From NCBI GenBank assembly GCA_902533695.1, contig CACAMV010000002.1, positions 17,179 to 81,178 on the forward strand: DNA of 64,000 bases. Reading direction: 5' to 3'. The position numbers were made by a program, and so were the translations under genes. The number at the start of each line of letters is the position of its first letter. The stretch's first letter is position 1. The notes under the pieces were generated by a model. It was not told where the DNA came from. It saw only the letters and a list, made by a program, of their open reading frames with translations, and did no database searches. Source of the stretch: an uncultured SAR116 cluster alpha proteobacterium. GTDB lineage: Bacteria > Pseudomonadota > Alphaproteobacteria > Puniceispirillales > Marisalimonadaceae. Positions 31,678 to 40,355 of the stretch are shown here, piece by piece.

Positions 31678-33107
31678 AAATTTTTTTTAAGTTTGTAAAA
31701 ATTAGTTAATGCTCTCTTACGAGCAAAATTATGATCAACAATTGGCATGGGGTAGTTAAGTTTTAATTTACTATTTTGAGGTTGATGGATATTATTTTCA
31801 TCTAAATTTGATAATGTTTTTATATATTTTTTTATAAATACTCCAGATTTATCAAACTTTTTTCCTTGAGTAATAGGATTGAAAATACGAAAAAAAGGTG
31901 CTGCATCTGCACCACATCCTGCAACCCATTGCCAACTTGAATAATTTACTGCAGTATCTGCGTCAACTAAAGTATCATGAAACCAATCAGCTCCAAATTG
32001 CCAATTAATTAATAAATGTTTTGTTAGAAAAGAAGCTACAATCATTCTAGCTCTATTATGCATCCATCCTGTCTCCCAAAGCTGTTTCATCGAAGCATCA
32101 ATTAAAGGATAGCCAGTTTCTCCAAGTTTCCATTTTTGAAAATTTTCAAGATTGTTTATCCAGTTAAAATTGTTGAAAGAAGATTTCATATTTTCAAAAT
32201 TTAAATTAGGGAATAAAAGCATTAAATTTGTTGCAAAGTCTCTCCAAATTATTTCTGATAAAAAAGCTTGTTCTCCATAATTGTTATCTTCAAATGAATT
32301 TTTTATAATTTTATGCCAAATAAATTTTGGTGAAATTTCACCAAAATGCAAATGAGGTGATAGCTTCGATGTTCCATCTACAAAAATAAAATCTCTGTTA
32401 AAATTATAAAGATTTATTTTATTTTTTAAAAAATGATTAAATTTTTTTAACGCATATTTCTCTCCAACTTGCCATATTTCATTAAACTTACCAGTCCATT
32501 TTTCATTTTTTTTAATATGATTTAAATTAATTGTACCATTAATTTGTTTAAAAATTGCTAAGTTATTTGGTTTTTGTAGAGGCTTAGGAATTTTATGATT
32601 TTTAATCAAAGAATTTTTATATGCTGTGAAAATTTTTAAACGTTGATTTTTTTTGCCAACTACTTTTGACGGTTCAACTAATGTTGAACCATCAAAAGTC
32701 ATAACTTTTAAGTTTTTTATTTCTAAAATTTTTTTTAAATTAATATCTCTTTGATAACCTTCTGTTTCATAACGTTTGTTCCAAATCAATATTTTAATTT
32801 TTAATTTATCAATTAGATAAAAGAAAATATTTTTTGGATTACCTTGAAAAAGCTTTAGACTCGACAAATCTGATTTGTTTTTATCTAAGTTAGATAGTTC
32901 TAGATCAAAGTTTAATAAGCTTTTTTTTAACCACCATTTACTTGCTGACCCAGTTTTGAAAGCAAATTTTTTGTAATCTTCAAAAATATAAACGCATAAA
33001 ATTTTTGTGTTTAGTTCATTAGAAATCTCATATGCTTTTTTCAGTGCAGGGTTATCAATTAATCTCAAATCATTTCTAAACCAAATTAGAATCGGAGGTG
33101 AATTCAT
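31674..33107 (-). CDS. phrB: deoxyribodipyrimidine photolyase/cryptochrome
   Basis: LIWFRNDLRLIDNPAL; GETGYPLIDASMKQLWETGWMHNRARM; DADTAVNYSSWQWVAGCGADAAPFFRIFNP. Confidence 0.95.
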   Translation of the reverse strand: MNSPPILIWFRNDLRLIDNPALKKAYEISNELNTKILCVYIFEDYKKFAFKTGSASKWWLKKSLLNFDLELSNLDKNKSDLSSLKLFQGNPKNIFFYLIDKLKIKILIWNKRYETEGYQRDINLKKILEIKNLKVMTFDGSTLVEPSKVVGKKNQRLKIFTAYKNSLIKNHKIPKPLQKPNNLAIFKQINGTINLNHIKKNEKWTGKFNEIWQVGEKYALKKFNHFLKNKINLYNFNRDFIFVDGTSKLSPHLHFGEISPKFIWHKIIKNSFEDNNYGEQAFLSEIIWRDFATNLMLLFPNLNFENMKSSFNNFNWINNLENFQKWKLGETGYPLIDASMKQLWETGWMHNRARMIVASFLTKHLLINWQFGADWFHDTLVDADTAVNYSSWQWVAGCGADAAPFFRIFNPITQGKKFDKSGVFIKKYIKTLSNLDENNIHQPQNSKLKLNYPMPIVDHNFARKRALTNFYKLKKNL

Positions 33108-33111
33108 TTTT

Positions 33112-33282
33112 CTAATTTTTAATAAATTTTCTAGGTGTACATTTTTTAGAGAACATTTGTTGAAGCATTGATTCCTTACAGTTAAGATGATCAGGAATAG
33201 GAAGATTTGAGTGCTCTCTATAAATTGATGAAATTACTAAAATTGATAACAAAACTAATAAAATCCACATGGTTCTACTCAT
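33112..33282 (-). CDS. small membrane/secreted hypothetical protein
   Basis: MSRTMWILLVLLSILVISSIYREHSNLP hydrophobic N-terminus; start trimmed from 33300 to reduce overlap with ycgN. Confidence 0.5.
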   Translation of the reverse strand: MSRTMWILLVLLSILVISSIYREHSNLPIPDHLNCKESMLQQMFSKKCTPRKFIKN

Positions 33283-33290
33283 AATTAATT

Positions 33291-33731
33291 TTACTCCCAT
33301 TTAAAAATATATTTCTTTAGATCATTTTTTTTAACCTTTTTTTCATTAATTATTCTGTTTCTGACACATTTTTTGTCATTTATCATTTTTTCAAAATTTC
33401 CATGAATTAAGTAATGCCATGAAGGTAAAGGTTTCCCCTCATAGATTAATCGATATGCGCATGATTGTGGCATCCACTTTAATTTATTAACATTTTTGTA
33501 TGAAATTTTGATACAATCTTTCACTATATTTTTTCTTTCCGAGTAATTTAAACATTTTGCATCTTTTGTACAAAGTAACTTACAAGAAATATTTGTATAA
33601 AATATCTCTAATGTGTCTTTATCTTCAAGTTTGATCAAACAACATTTACCACATCTGTCACACAATGCTTCCCATTCTTCACTATTAAAATGGGTAAGTT
33701 TTTTATTTTTCCAAAAATCTTTTTTTAACAT
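33291..33731 (-). CDS. YcgN family (UPF0260) cysteine cluster protein
   Basis: EEWEALCDRCGKCCLIKLED...CKLLC..CLNYSERK...LKWMPQSCAYRLIYEGKPLPSWHYLI. Confidence 0.92.
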   Translation of the reverse strand: MLKKDFWKNKKLTHFNSEEWEALCDRCGKCCLIKLEDKDTLEIFYTNISCKLLCTKDAKCLNYSERKNIVKDCIKISYKNVNKLKWMPQSCAYRLIYEGKPLPSWHYLIHGNFEKMINDKKCVRNRIINEKKVKKNDLKKYIFKWE

Positions 33732-33760
33732 AATTTTAAATATTCATATATATATATGTA

Positions 33761-35551
33761 ATGCAAAATAAAATTCAAAATATAAATCTATGTATTGAGA
33801 AAACAAGTGTTAAATCAGTTTTGTATGATGACTTTTATTTTAATTCTTTAGATCCTATTGCTGAATCCGAATATGTATATTTAAAAGGAAATAATTTATT
33901 AAAACGATTTAAAAATTCTAATAATTTTGTATTGACGGAGCTAGGGTTTGGTTCGGGATTAAATTTTTTATTAGTTTGGAATTTGTGGAAAAGTTTAAGA
34001 AAAAATAATTCTATTTTAAATTACATAAGTTTTGAAAAAAATCCATTATCCAAACATCAGATGGAAAAAATTTTTAAAACATTAAATAAATTAGATCATC
34101 TATCTTCGATACTTATCGAAAAATTACCATCATTACACTCAGGAGTTCATGAAATTGATTTTGATAAGGGTAGTGTTAGGCTCACTCTGATTTATGAAGA
34201 GTTTATTTTTTTAAAAAATTTTTCATTTTATTCAGATGCATGGTTTTTAGATGGTTTTTCACCATCTAAAAACAAAAGTGCATGGGATAAATCCATAATA
34301 AAAAAAATTTATAATAATACTAAAGTTAATGGAACATTTTCTACTTTTACAGCTTCAAGCGAAGTACAAACAAAACTTATTGAAAGTGGCTTTACAATAA
34401 ACAAGAAAAATGGTTTTGGAAAAAAAAGGGAAATGTTGGTTGGAATCAAAAAAGAAAAAAAAAATATAAATTCTTTTTCCTCTAATAATTTTAAAAACAT
34501 AATTGAGCCAGTAGCTATCATAGGTTCAGGTATTTCTGGGGCATCTGTTGCTTATTTTTTAAAAAGGAGAAATATTGATTGTTTTATTTTAGAAAAGAAA
34601 AAAGATTTCGCAAATGGAGCAAGTGGGAATAGAGTTGCTTTGCAATTACCCAGGCTTACTCTTGATAATTCTATTCAAGGTGTTTTTTCATTAGCAAGTT
34701 TTAATTTTTCAAGAAAATTATCTATTAATTTAAATTGTTCTCCTATGACTGATGGAGTAATAGTTTCTCCCTCAAGAGTTAGAGAAATCATGAAATTCAA
34801 AAAATTGATTAAATATAATTGGCCTAAGGATTTGTTTCATGAATACAATGGAAAATTTAAAATCGATAAAAATATCATTGCTCACAAGTTTCCAAGCTCC
34901 GGAATTGTAGATAATAAAAAATTTATTAACGAATTATCTTTAAATGTTGAAAGAATAAATAATTTTGAAGTAAAAGAAATTTTGGACGAGAATAACAAAA
35001 AACTTTTAATCAGTAAAAATGGTAAATGTGTTAAAGCTAAAACAGTTATTTGGGCCAATGGGTTTGAAATGAAAGAGAGGTTGAAAAATAATTTGATTAT
35101 TCCTGTTTCTGGCCAGGTTACTTATCTGAATGAAACAAATTTATCAAAAAAAATAAAATTAAATTTTAGCTATGGCAAATTTATTTCACAATCTTTTCAT
35201 GGTGTTCATCAAATAGGTTCTACTTTTGATAGAAAAAAATTTATTGCATCAAAGCTAAATGATTTTGAAAATTTAAGAAATTTACCTGATTATTTTTTTC
35301 AAATTTTTGAATTAACTTCTAATATGGATTTCAAATCACGTTCAAGCATAAGAGCTTCAACTAAAAATCGACTCCCTTTTTTAGGCACTATTTTCGAAAA
35401 TAATGAATATTTTCTTGGGGGCATGGGATCTTGGGGATTTATTTATGCTCCTTTTTTAGCAGAAATACTGATAAAAAAAATCTTAAATGAACCAATCTTA
35501 TTAGATGATAGAGTTCAAAACGCATTGAATATCCAAAATTATATTTCATAA
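33761..35551 (+). CDS. mnmC: bifunctional tRNA (mnm5s2U34) methyltransferase/FAD oxidoreductase
   Basis: DDFYFNSLDPIAESEYVYLKGN; ELGFGSGLNFLLVW; DAWFLDGFSPSKN; C-terminal FAD domain IIGSGISGASVAYFL. Confidence 0.94.
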   Translation: MQNKIQNINLCIEKTSVKSVLYDDFYFNSLDPIAESEYVYLKGNNLLKRFKNSNNFVLTELGFGSGLNFLLVWNLWKSLRKNNSILNYISFEKNPLSKHQMEKIFKTLNKLDHLSSILIEKLPSLHSGVHEIDFDKGSVRLTLIYEEFIFLKNFSFYSDAWFLDGFSPSKNKSAWDKSIIKKIYNNTKVNGTFSTFTASSEVQTKLIESGFTINKKNGFGKKREMLVGIKKEKKNINSFSSNNFKNIIEPVAIIGSGISGASVAYFLKRRNIDCFILEKKKDFANGASGNRVALQLPRLTLDNSIQGVFSLASFNFSRKLSINLNCSPMTDGVIVSPSRVREIMKFKKLIKYNWPKDLFHEYNGKFKIDKNIIAHKFPSSGIVDNKKFINELSLNVERINNFEVKEILDENNKKLLISKNGKCVKAKTVIWANGFEMKERLKNNLIIPVSGQVTYLNETNLSKKIKLNFSYGKFISQSFHGVHQIGSTFDRKKFIASKLNDFENLRNLPDYFFQIFELTSNMDFKSRSSIRASTKNRLPFLGTIFENNEYFLGGMGSWGFIYAPFLAEILIKKILNEPILLDDRVQNALNIQNYIS

Positions 35552-35571
35552 ATCAAATAATTTTTAAAATT

Positions 35572-36402
35572 TTATTCTGCAGCGATTTTTTTTATTAATG
35601 AAAAATTAGTTAAAAGCTCTGAAAAGATAATTTGCAAATTTTTTAAATTATCTTTTAAGAAATAATTTTTTTCATCCATGTATAGTCGTTTATTAATTTC
35701 AATTTGTACTGTGTGTAAATTATTATTTTTGTCTCCATAATTTCTAGTTATATATCCTCCTGAGAATGGATCATTCATTAAAACATTTAAACTTCTAGAT
35801 TTGAAAAAATTATAAAAAAAGTCTTTTATTTCATTTGAACAACTTTTTCCATAATTATTTCCTATTATTATATCAACTGTTTTTTGATTATTATTTAGTA
35901 GTTTTGAGGGCATCGAATGTAGATCGATCAACAAATAATAACCAAACAGAGATTTTAAGTTTTGGAGATTATTATTTAATATTTGATGATATGGATCATA
36001 AACTGTTTTAAGTAATTTAATTGCATATGATTTTGGCAATTTTGATTTAAAAATAAAGTTTTGATAACATTTTTTAGGAATCACTCCTAGCCCAGATCTT
36101 AACATTAAAGTATCCTCTGGAGGTTTAATTAAAATTTTATCATTAAACATTTTTTCATCAATTGCATTTCTTGATCTATTTAAATCAACAACTGCACGTG
36201 AACATTTTTGAATAATTATATCTGCAACATTAGATTTAACCTTATCCAAAATTTTATCACATTGAAAATCTTCCATTATCCTAAGTTTTTTTAGATCTAT
36301 ATTTTTATAAAGCAGAAATTCATCTGGATAATTTTGTCCGGCATGAGGAACTGAAATCATAATTGCTGTTGATGGGTTTTTTCTTATAAATTTTGTTAAC
36401 AT
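35572..36402 (-). CDS. N-formylglutamate amidohydrolase-family protein
   Basis: SVPHAGQNYPDEF; AVVDLNRSRNAID; YYLLIDLHSMPS; GGYITRNYG. Confidence 0.88.
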   Translation of the reverse strand: MLTKFIRKNPSTAIMISVPHAGQNYPDEFLLYKNIDLKKLRIMEDFQCDKILDKVKSNVADIIIQKCSRAVVDLNRSRNAIDEKMFNDKILIKPPEDTLMLRSGLGVIPKKCYQNFIFKSKLPKSYAIKLLKTVYDPYHQILNNNLQNLKSLFGYYLLIDLHSMPSKLLNNNQKTVDIIIGNNYGKSCSNEIKDFFYNFFKSRSLNVLMNDPFSGGYITRNYGDKNNNLHTVQIEINKRLYMDEKNYFLKDNLKNLQIIFSELLTNFSLIKKIAAE

Positions 36403-36463
36403 TTTATTATTGGAAGTTTTAGACTTTTGATTTAAGAATATTTTTAATATAACTTACATTTAT

Positions 36464-36895
36464 ATGAAAAAAAAACCAAATAAAAGAGAAGATTATCCTT
36501 TTTATTATTCTTTGAGTACTAGATGGAGAGACAATGATGTCTATGGGCATATTAATAATGTTATTTATTATGAATATTTTGATACTGCAGTTAATAAATG
36601 GCTCATAGAAAATGATTTGCTAGATTTTAAATATGGAGATAAAATAGGTTATATAGTAAGTTCAGGTTGTGATTATTTTTCACCAATTTCACATCCTTCA
36701 GAAGTATTTGCTGGCATTAGGGTAGGAAAAATAGGAAATTCATCAGTCATTTATGAAATTGGATTATTTGCTGGAAAACATAATTTAGCTTCTGCTCAAG
36801 GTTTTTTCACTCATGTTTATGTAAATAGAAAAACTCAGAGACCAATCGCTTTATCAAATAATTTTAAAAACAAACTTACAGAATTATTAATCTAA
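36464..36895 (+). CDS. acyl-CoA thioesterase (hot-dog, YbgC/4HBT-like)
   Basis: TRWRDNDVYGHINNVIYYEYFDTAVNKWL. Confidence 0.92.
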   Translation: MKKKPNKREDYPFYYSLSTRWRDNDVYGHINNVIYYEYFDTAVNKWLIENDLLDFKYGDKIGYIVSSGCDYFSPISHPSEVFAGIRVGKIGNSSVIYEIGLFAGKHNLASAQGFFTHVYVNRKTQRPIALSNNFKNKLTELLI

Positions 36896-36899
36896 TTTT

Positions 36900-37268
36900 T
36901 TACTTCTCTATAATAATTTCATCACCATCTCTTACTTCAGAGAAAAATTTTTTTTCAAAATCTGCTGTAGCCCAAATATTACATGGTGCAGCTAATCTTA
37001 TTTCATCACCTTGTGAGATTGGAGTTGGTCCAAAACCAATTGCTATAGAAGATCCCTCTGTCCAAAAAGCAATTTCTCCTTTTTCGACAACACTTTTCGC
37101 ATCCATCTCTTTTTGAATCGATAAATTAGTGTTAAAATAAATTTCGTCTCCCCAAGTGTTTACTTTAGATTTAATCGGAACAGAGTCTAAGATTTTTTTT
37201 GCAGTTAGTGTATCTTTTAAAATTAGATTAAGAATTTTCCCATTAATTTTTAATTTTAATATTTTCAT
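36900..37268 (-). CDS. cyclophilin-like fold protein
   Basis: NTWGDEIYFNTNL; GEIAFWTEGSSIAIGFGPTPIS; cyclophilin-like/DUF3830-type motifs. Confidence 0.8.
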   Translation of the reverse strand: MKILKLKINGKILNLILKDTLTAKKILDSVPIKSKVNTWGDEIYFNTNLSIQKEMDAKSVVEKGEIAFWTEGSSIAIGFGPTPISQGDEIRLAAPCNIWATADFEKKFFSEVRDGDEIIIEK

Positions 37269-37354
37269 AATAATATATTTTAGATTAACATTTTATAATA
37301 ATAAGATCAGAAGTTTTTTTAAGCAATTTAATTAAATTTTTTAAGAAAATTTTA

Positions 37355-37430
37355 TTTTAAAAATAGAAGCATTGGTGAATTGGATTACCAATGCTTCCTA
37401 GAGTGATGATCTAAAACGAAGGAGGAAATC
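37355..37430 (-). ncRNA. candidate minus-strand small RNA 3' end with anti-SD motif and intrinsic-terminator-like hairpin (5' end unknown)
   Basis: Minus-strand TTTCCTCCTTCG, then 11 bp perfect stem GAAGCATTGGT/ACCAATGCTTC with 10 nt loop, followed by TATTTTTA; no ORF explains the 317 bp gap. Confidence 0.3.
37366..37397. repeat. perfect 11 bp inverted repeat (hairpin)
   Basis: gaagcattggt-gaattggatt-accaatgcttc read directly. Confidence 0.9.
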
Positions 37431-37454
37431 GCTTTATTCATAATTAACAATTAA

Positions 37455-37468
37455 AATGTGATCACATT
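37455..37468. promoter_or_regulatory. perfect 14 bp palindrome, possible dimeric regulator site
   Basis: AATGTGATCACATT upstream of tRNA-Val. Confidence 0.35.
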
Positions 37469-37586
37469 AGGACAGAATATGGTCAAAATATGACGATACA
37501 TCATTGAAAATAAACATAGGATAGATATATTTAATTAAGTAATATCGTTAGATAAAGATTAGTTTTTTGGATTTTCTAATAAAAAA

Positions 37587-37661
37587 GGGACTATAGCTCA
37601 GTGGTAGAGCACTACGTTGACATCGTAGGGGTCGCTAGTTCGAACCTAGCTAGTCCCACCA
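37587..37661 (+). tRNA. tRNA-Val(GAC), CCA encoded
   Basis: GGGACTA...TAGTCCCACCA acceptor; anticodon stem CTACG-TTGACAT-CGTAG; T arm GCTAG-TTCGAAC-CTAGC. Confidence 0.96.
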
Positions 37662-37731
37662 TATATTTCAATGACTTAACAGTAATTCATCTTTTTTTTA
37701 TTTATTATTGAGGGCGTTGTGTTACCATCAT

Positions 37732-38223
37732 ATGGTGATTCGATCTATATTTAGTATTTTAACTTTAGTTTTAGTTTTGTTCCCGATGAGTAATTCCTCA
37801 GGTAATGAATATCGTGGAACAATCATTGATGCTCATACCCAATGGGGATGTGAATTTTCACCAGAAGTTGTATTAAATGCAATAGAGCAAGAGAGTGTAG
37901 CTCACACACTTCTATCATATCGTTGCAACAAAAAAGGGGATGATCCTCTTCAGAGTCATGCCAAACTTATAGAACTCGTTGAAAAGTTGGGTGATCGTGC
38001 AAGCATGCTGATTTCAATGAAATACAAAAACCGTGACCTAATCAAAACTTTAGAAGTAACAGATGAAGCATATTTTGAAAAAGTATCGGCTATAGTGAAA
38101 TCATTGTTCAGCATGCCCCTGCATGACAATGAGAATCTAATTCTCACAAAAGCAAGGACTAACACCTTAGAAAGTAAGAAAATAGTTCAGGCAATACAAT
38201 TTATTTCTACAAAGAAGGATTAA
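37732..38223 (+). CDS. secreted, short amidohydrolase-like protein (possibly truncated/degenerate)
   Basis: Signal peptide (IRSIFSILTLVLVLFPMSNSSG) then TIIDAHTQWGCEFSPEVVLNAIEQESVAHTLLS, resembling the N-terminus of metal-dependent TIM-barrel hydrolases but ending at ~164 aa. Confidence 0.5.
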   Translation: MVIRSIFSILTLVLVLFPMSNSSGNEYRGTIIDAHTQWGCEFSPEVVLNAIEQESVAHTLLSYRCNKKGDDPLQSHAKLIELVEKLGDRASMLISMKYKNRDLIKTLEVTDEAYFEKVSAIVKSLFSMPLHDNENLILTKARTNTLESKKIVQAIQFISTKKD

Positions 38224-38227
38224 AATT

Positions 38228-38590
38228 ATGTCAAAATTATTGTTACATATTCATAGCGGTCCAGATCTTAAAAATAAAGCAACATTAGGATTACTTGTAG
38301 CGGTTCAAGCCATTAAAAAAGGAAAAGATGTAACTATTTTTTTAGCTGCTGATGGTGTCCATCTTTTAAATTGTAACTCATTTGGTGAAGTTGTTGGTCA
38401 AGGTACTGGAGATTTGAAAGAGCACTTAGATTTTTTAAAAAATTCAAAAACAAAAATATTTGTTTCAGGAATGTCAGCTAAAGCAAGAGGTTATGATGTT
38501 AATTTATTGCAAGGATATAATGCTGAATTTGCTATGCCAGATATATTGATTGATTTGTCATTGTCGTCTGAAAGTGTACTTTGTTATTAA
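38228..38590 (+). CDS. DsrE/DsrF-like family protein
   Basis: LLLHIHSGPDLKNKATLGLLVAVQAIKKGKDVTIFLAADGVHLL. Confidence 0.8.
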   Translation: MSKLLLHIHSGPDLKNKATLGLLVAVQAIKKGKDVTIFLAADGVHLLNCNSFGEVVGQGTGDLKEHLDFLKNSKTKIFVSGMSAKARGYDVNLLQGYNAEFAMPDILIDLSLSSESVLCY

Positions 38591-38649
38591 ATTGGCATTG
38601 TCTCTAAAAGAAAAATTCAACTGTTAATTATTTGATCTAATATATTTTA

Positions 38650-38880
38650 ATGAAATTCAGATATTATTTTTTAATTATTTTTCTTACTTTTATTTGTAAT
38701 AGTAGTTTTTCTGATGAAAAGAAAGATTTTCAAAATTACGAAGATCATAAAAGTCAACTAATCAAAAAAAAATTGTTAACAAATTCTTTTTCAAAATGTG
38801 AAGAGTATGAAAATAATTCTTCTGTTGAGCTATTTCTAAATTGTAAGAAAAATAATAATAAAACAAAAAACAAAAAATAA
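38650..38880 (+). CDS. small predicted secreted protein (76 aa)
   Basis: Signal peptide MKFRYYFLIIFLTFICNSSFSDEK; two Cys in mature part. Confidence 0.5.
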   Translation: MKFRYYFLIIFLTFICNSSFSDEKKDFQNYEDHKSQLIKKKLLTNSFSKCEEYENNSSVELFLNCKKNNNKTKNKK

Positions 38881-38922
38881 ATTATATCAGTTTGAAAATT
38901 TAGTAATTTTGAATTTATAAAA

Positions 38923-38951
38923 TTGACACGGAATTAACTGAGAACCATAAT
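38923..38951 (+). promoter_or_regulatory. strong sigma70-like promoter for the second coxMSL operon
   Basis: TTGACA (38923-38928), 17 nt spacer, CATAAT (38946-38951), 26 nt upstream of coxM ATG. Confidence 0.6.
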
Positions 38952-38977
38952 TGGAAATAATTTATTGGAAAGATAAG

Positions 38978-39856
38978 ATGAAACCAGCTTCATTTGAATA
39001 TGTTAGACCTAATACACTTAAAGTTGCTTGCTCATATCTTTCGTCAAATCCGAATGCTTTGATTTTAGCTGGAGGTCAATCCTTAATTCCAATGTTATCG
39101 ATGCGTCTTGCTCGTCCGTCTTTACTAGTTGATATAGCGCATATCAAAGGATTAGATAATATAAAAGATAAAGGAGATTCGATAGTCATTGGTCCAATGG
39201 TTAGACAGGCCGATGCGTTAAAAAATAAATTGATAAATAAACATTTACCTTTATTAACTAAAGGATTAATTAATGTAGGACATCCGCCAACCCGATCAAG
39301 GGGTACTATAGGCGGTTCAATAGCTCAAGCAGATCCATCATCTGAAATAGCTCTAGTGGCGGTCACTTTAGGGGCAAACATAAAAGTTTATTCTAATTCT
39401 GAAGAATTGGATTTTTTAGCAAGTGATTTTTTTTTAGGTCCTATGATGACTGCTATTCCTAATTCTGGATGTATAGTTGAGATAAGTTTTCCTAAGTCAT
39501 CTTCTACAAAATTTGGTACTGGTTTTAATGAAACATCTTCAAGAAAAAGTGACTATGCTTTAGCCTCTGCATCAGCTTATGTGGATTGCAAAGATGATGG
39601 TGAAATAGATAATATTAAATTAGGAATAGGGAGTGTAGGAGACTTTCCACAACTTATCGAGATAAAGGGACATTGGGATGGAAAACAAAATAAGGAAAGT
39701 ATTACAAATGCTATTCTAGAATCGGTTAGAGAAGTAGATTTTGTTTCAGACTTTCATGCAAGTTCAGAATATAGAAAAAGAGCTGTAATTGAGTTAGTGT
39801 ATCGATCTTTTCTTGAAGCACTTGGTGAAATTGGTTTAAAAAAAAATGAAAATTGA
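38978..39856 (+). CDS. FAD-binding molybdenum hydroxylase medium subunit (CoxM-like); start corrected to ATG
   Basis: MKPASFEYVRP; ILAGGQSLIPMLSMRLARPS; GGSIAQADPSSEI. Confidence 0.94.
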   Translation: MKPASFEYVRPNTLKVACSYLSSNPNALILAGGQSLIPMLSMRLARPSLLVDIAHIKGLDNIKDKGDSIVIGPMVRQADALKNKLINKHLPLLTKGLINVGHPPTRSRGTIGGSIAQADPSSEIALVAVTLGANIKVYSNSEELDFLASDFFLGPMMTAIPNSGCIVEISFPKSSSTKFGTGFNETSSRKSDYALASASAYVDCKDDGEIDNIKLGIGSVGDFPQLIEIKGHWDGKQNKESITNAILESVREVDFVSDFHASSEYRKRAVIELVYRSFLEALGEIGLKKNEN

Positions 39857-40334
39857 ACTTAACATAAATAATTCAATCGAAGTTTGTGATGTTGAGCCAA
39901 GGTTAACACTATTAGATTTTATTAGAGATGAAATGAAACTTAAGGGAACTCATGCAGGATGTGAGCACGGAGTTTGTGGCGCATGTACTATTTTATTAAA
40001 TGGTGAAGCTATAAGATCTTGCATGGTATTAGCAGTACAAGCTGTTGGTGATAAAATAATAACTATAGAAGGTATTAATAGTAGTGAAAAACAAGCTGGA
40101 GAATTAAGCATAATACAAGATGCATTCTGTGAAGCTCATGGATTACAATGTGGTTTTTGTACTCCAGGCATGGTAATATCAGCAGAAGTTCTTTTAAGAA
40201 AAAACTCAAATCCCACTCGAGAAGAAGTTAGAGAAGCAATATCAGGAAATATATGCCGGTGCACTGGATATGTTCAGATTGTAGATGCTATAATGCTGGC
40301 GGCAGATAGGTTGGCTGGAAGCAATAGAAATTAA
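39846..40334 (+). CDS. (2Fe-2S)-binding molybdenum hydroxylase small subunit (CoxS-like)
   Basis: CEHGVCGACTILLNGEAIRSC; CGFCTPGM...CRCTGY. Confidence 0.95.
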   Translation: MKIELNINNSIEVCDVEPRLTLLDFIRDEMKLKGTHAGCEHGVCGACTILLNGEAIRSCMVLAVQAVGDKIITIEGINSSEKQAGELSIIQDAFCEAHGLQCGFCTPGMVISAEVLLRKNSNPTREEVREAISGNICRCTGYVQIVDAIMLAADRLAGSNRN

Positions 40335-40355
40335 AGAATGAAAATAAAGTAAAAA

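Noticed and set aside
33735-33760. TA-rich tract (atatatatatat) before mnmC as a special repeat
   Set aside because: Short dinucleotide run expected in an AT-rich spacer.
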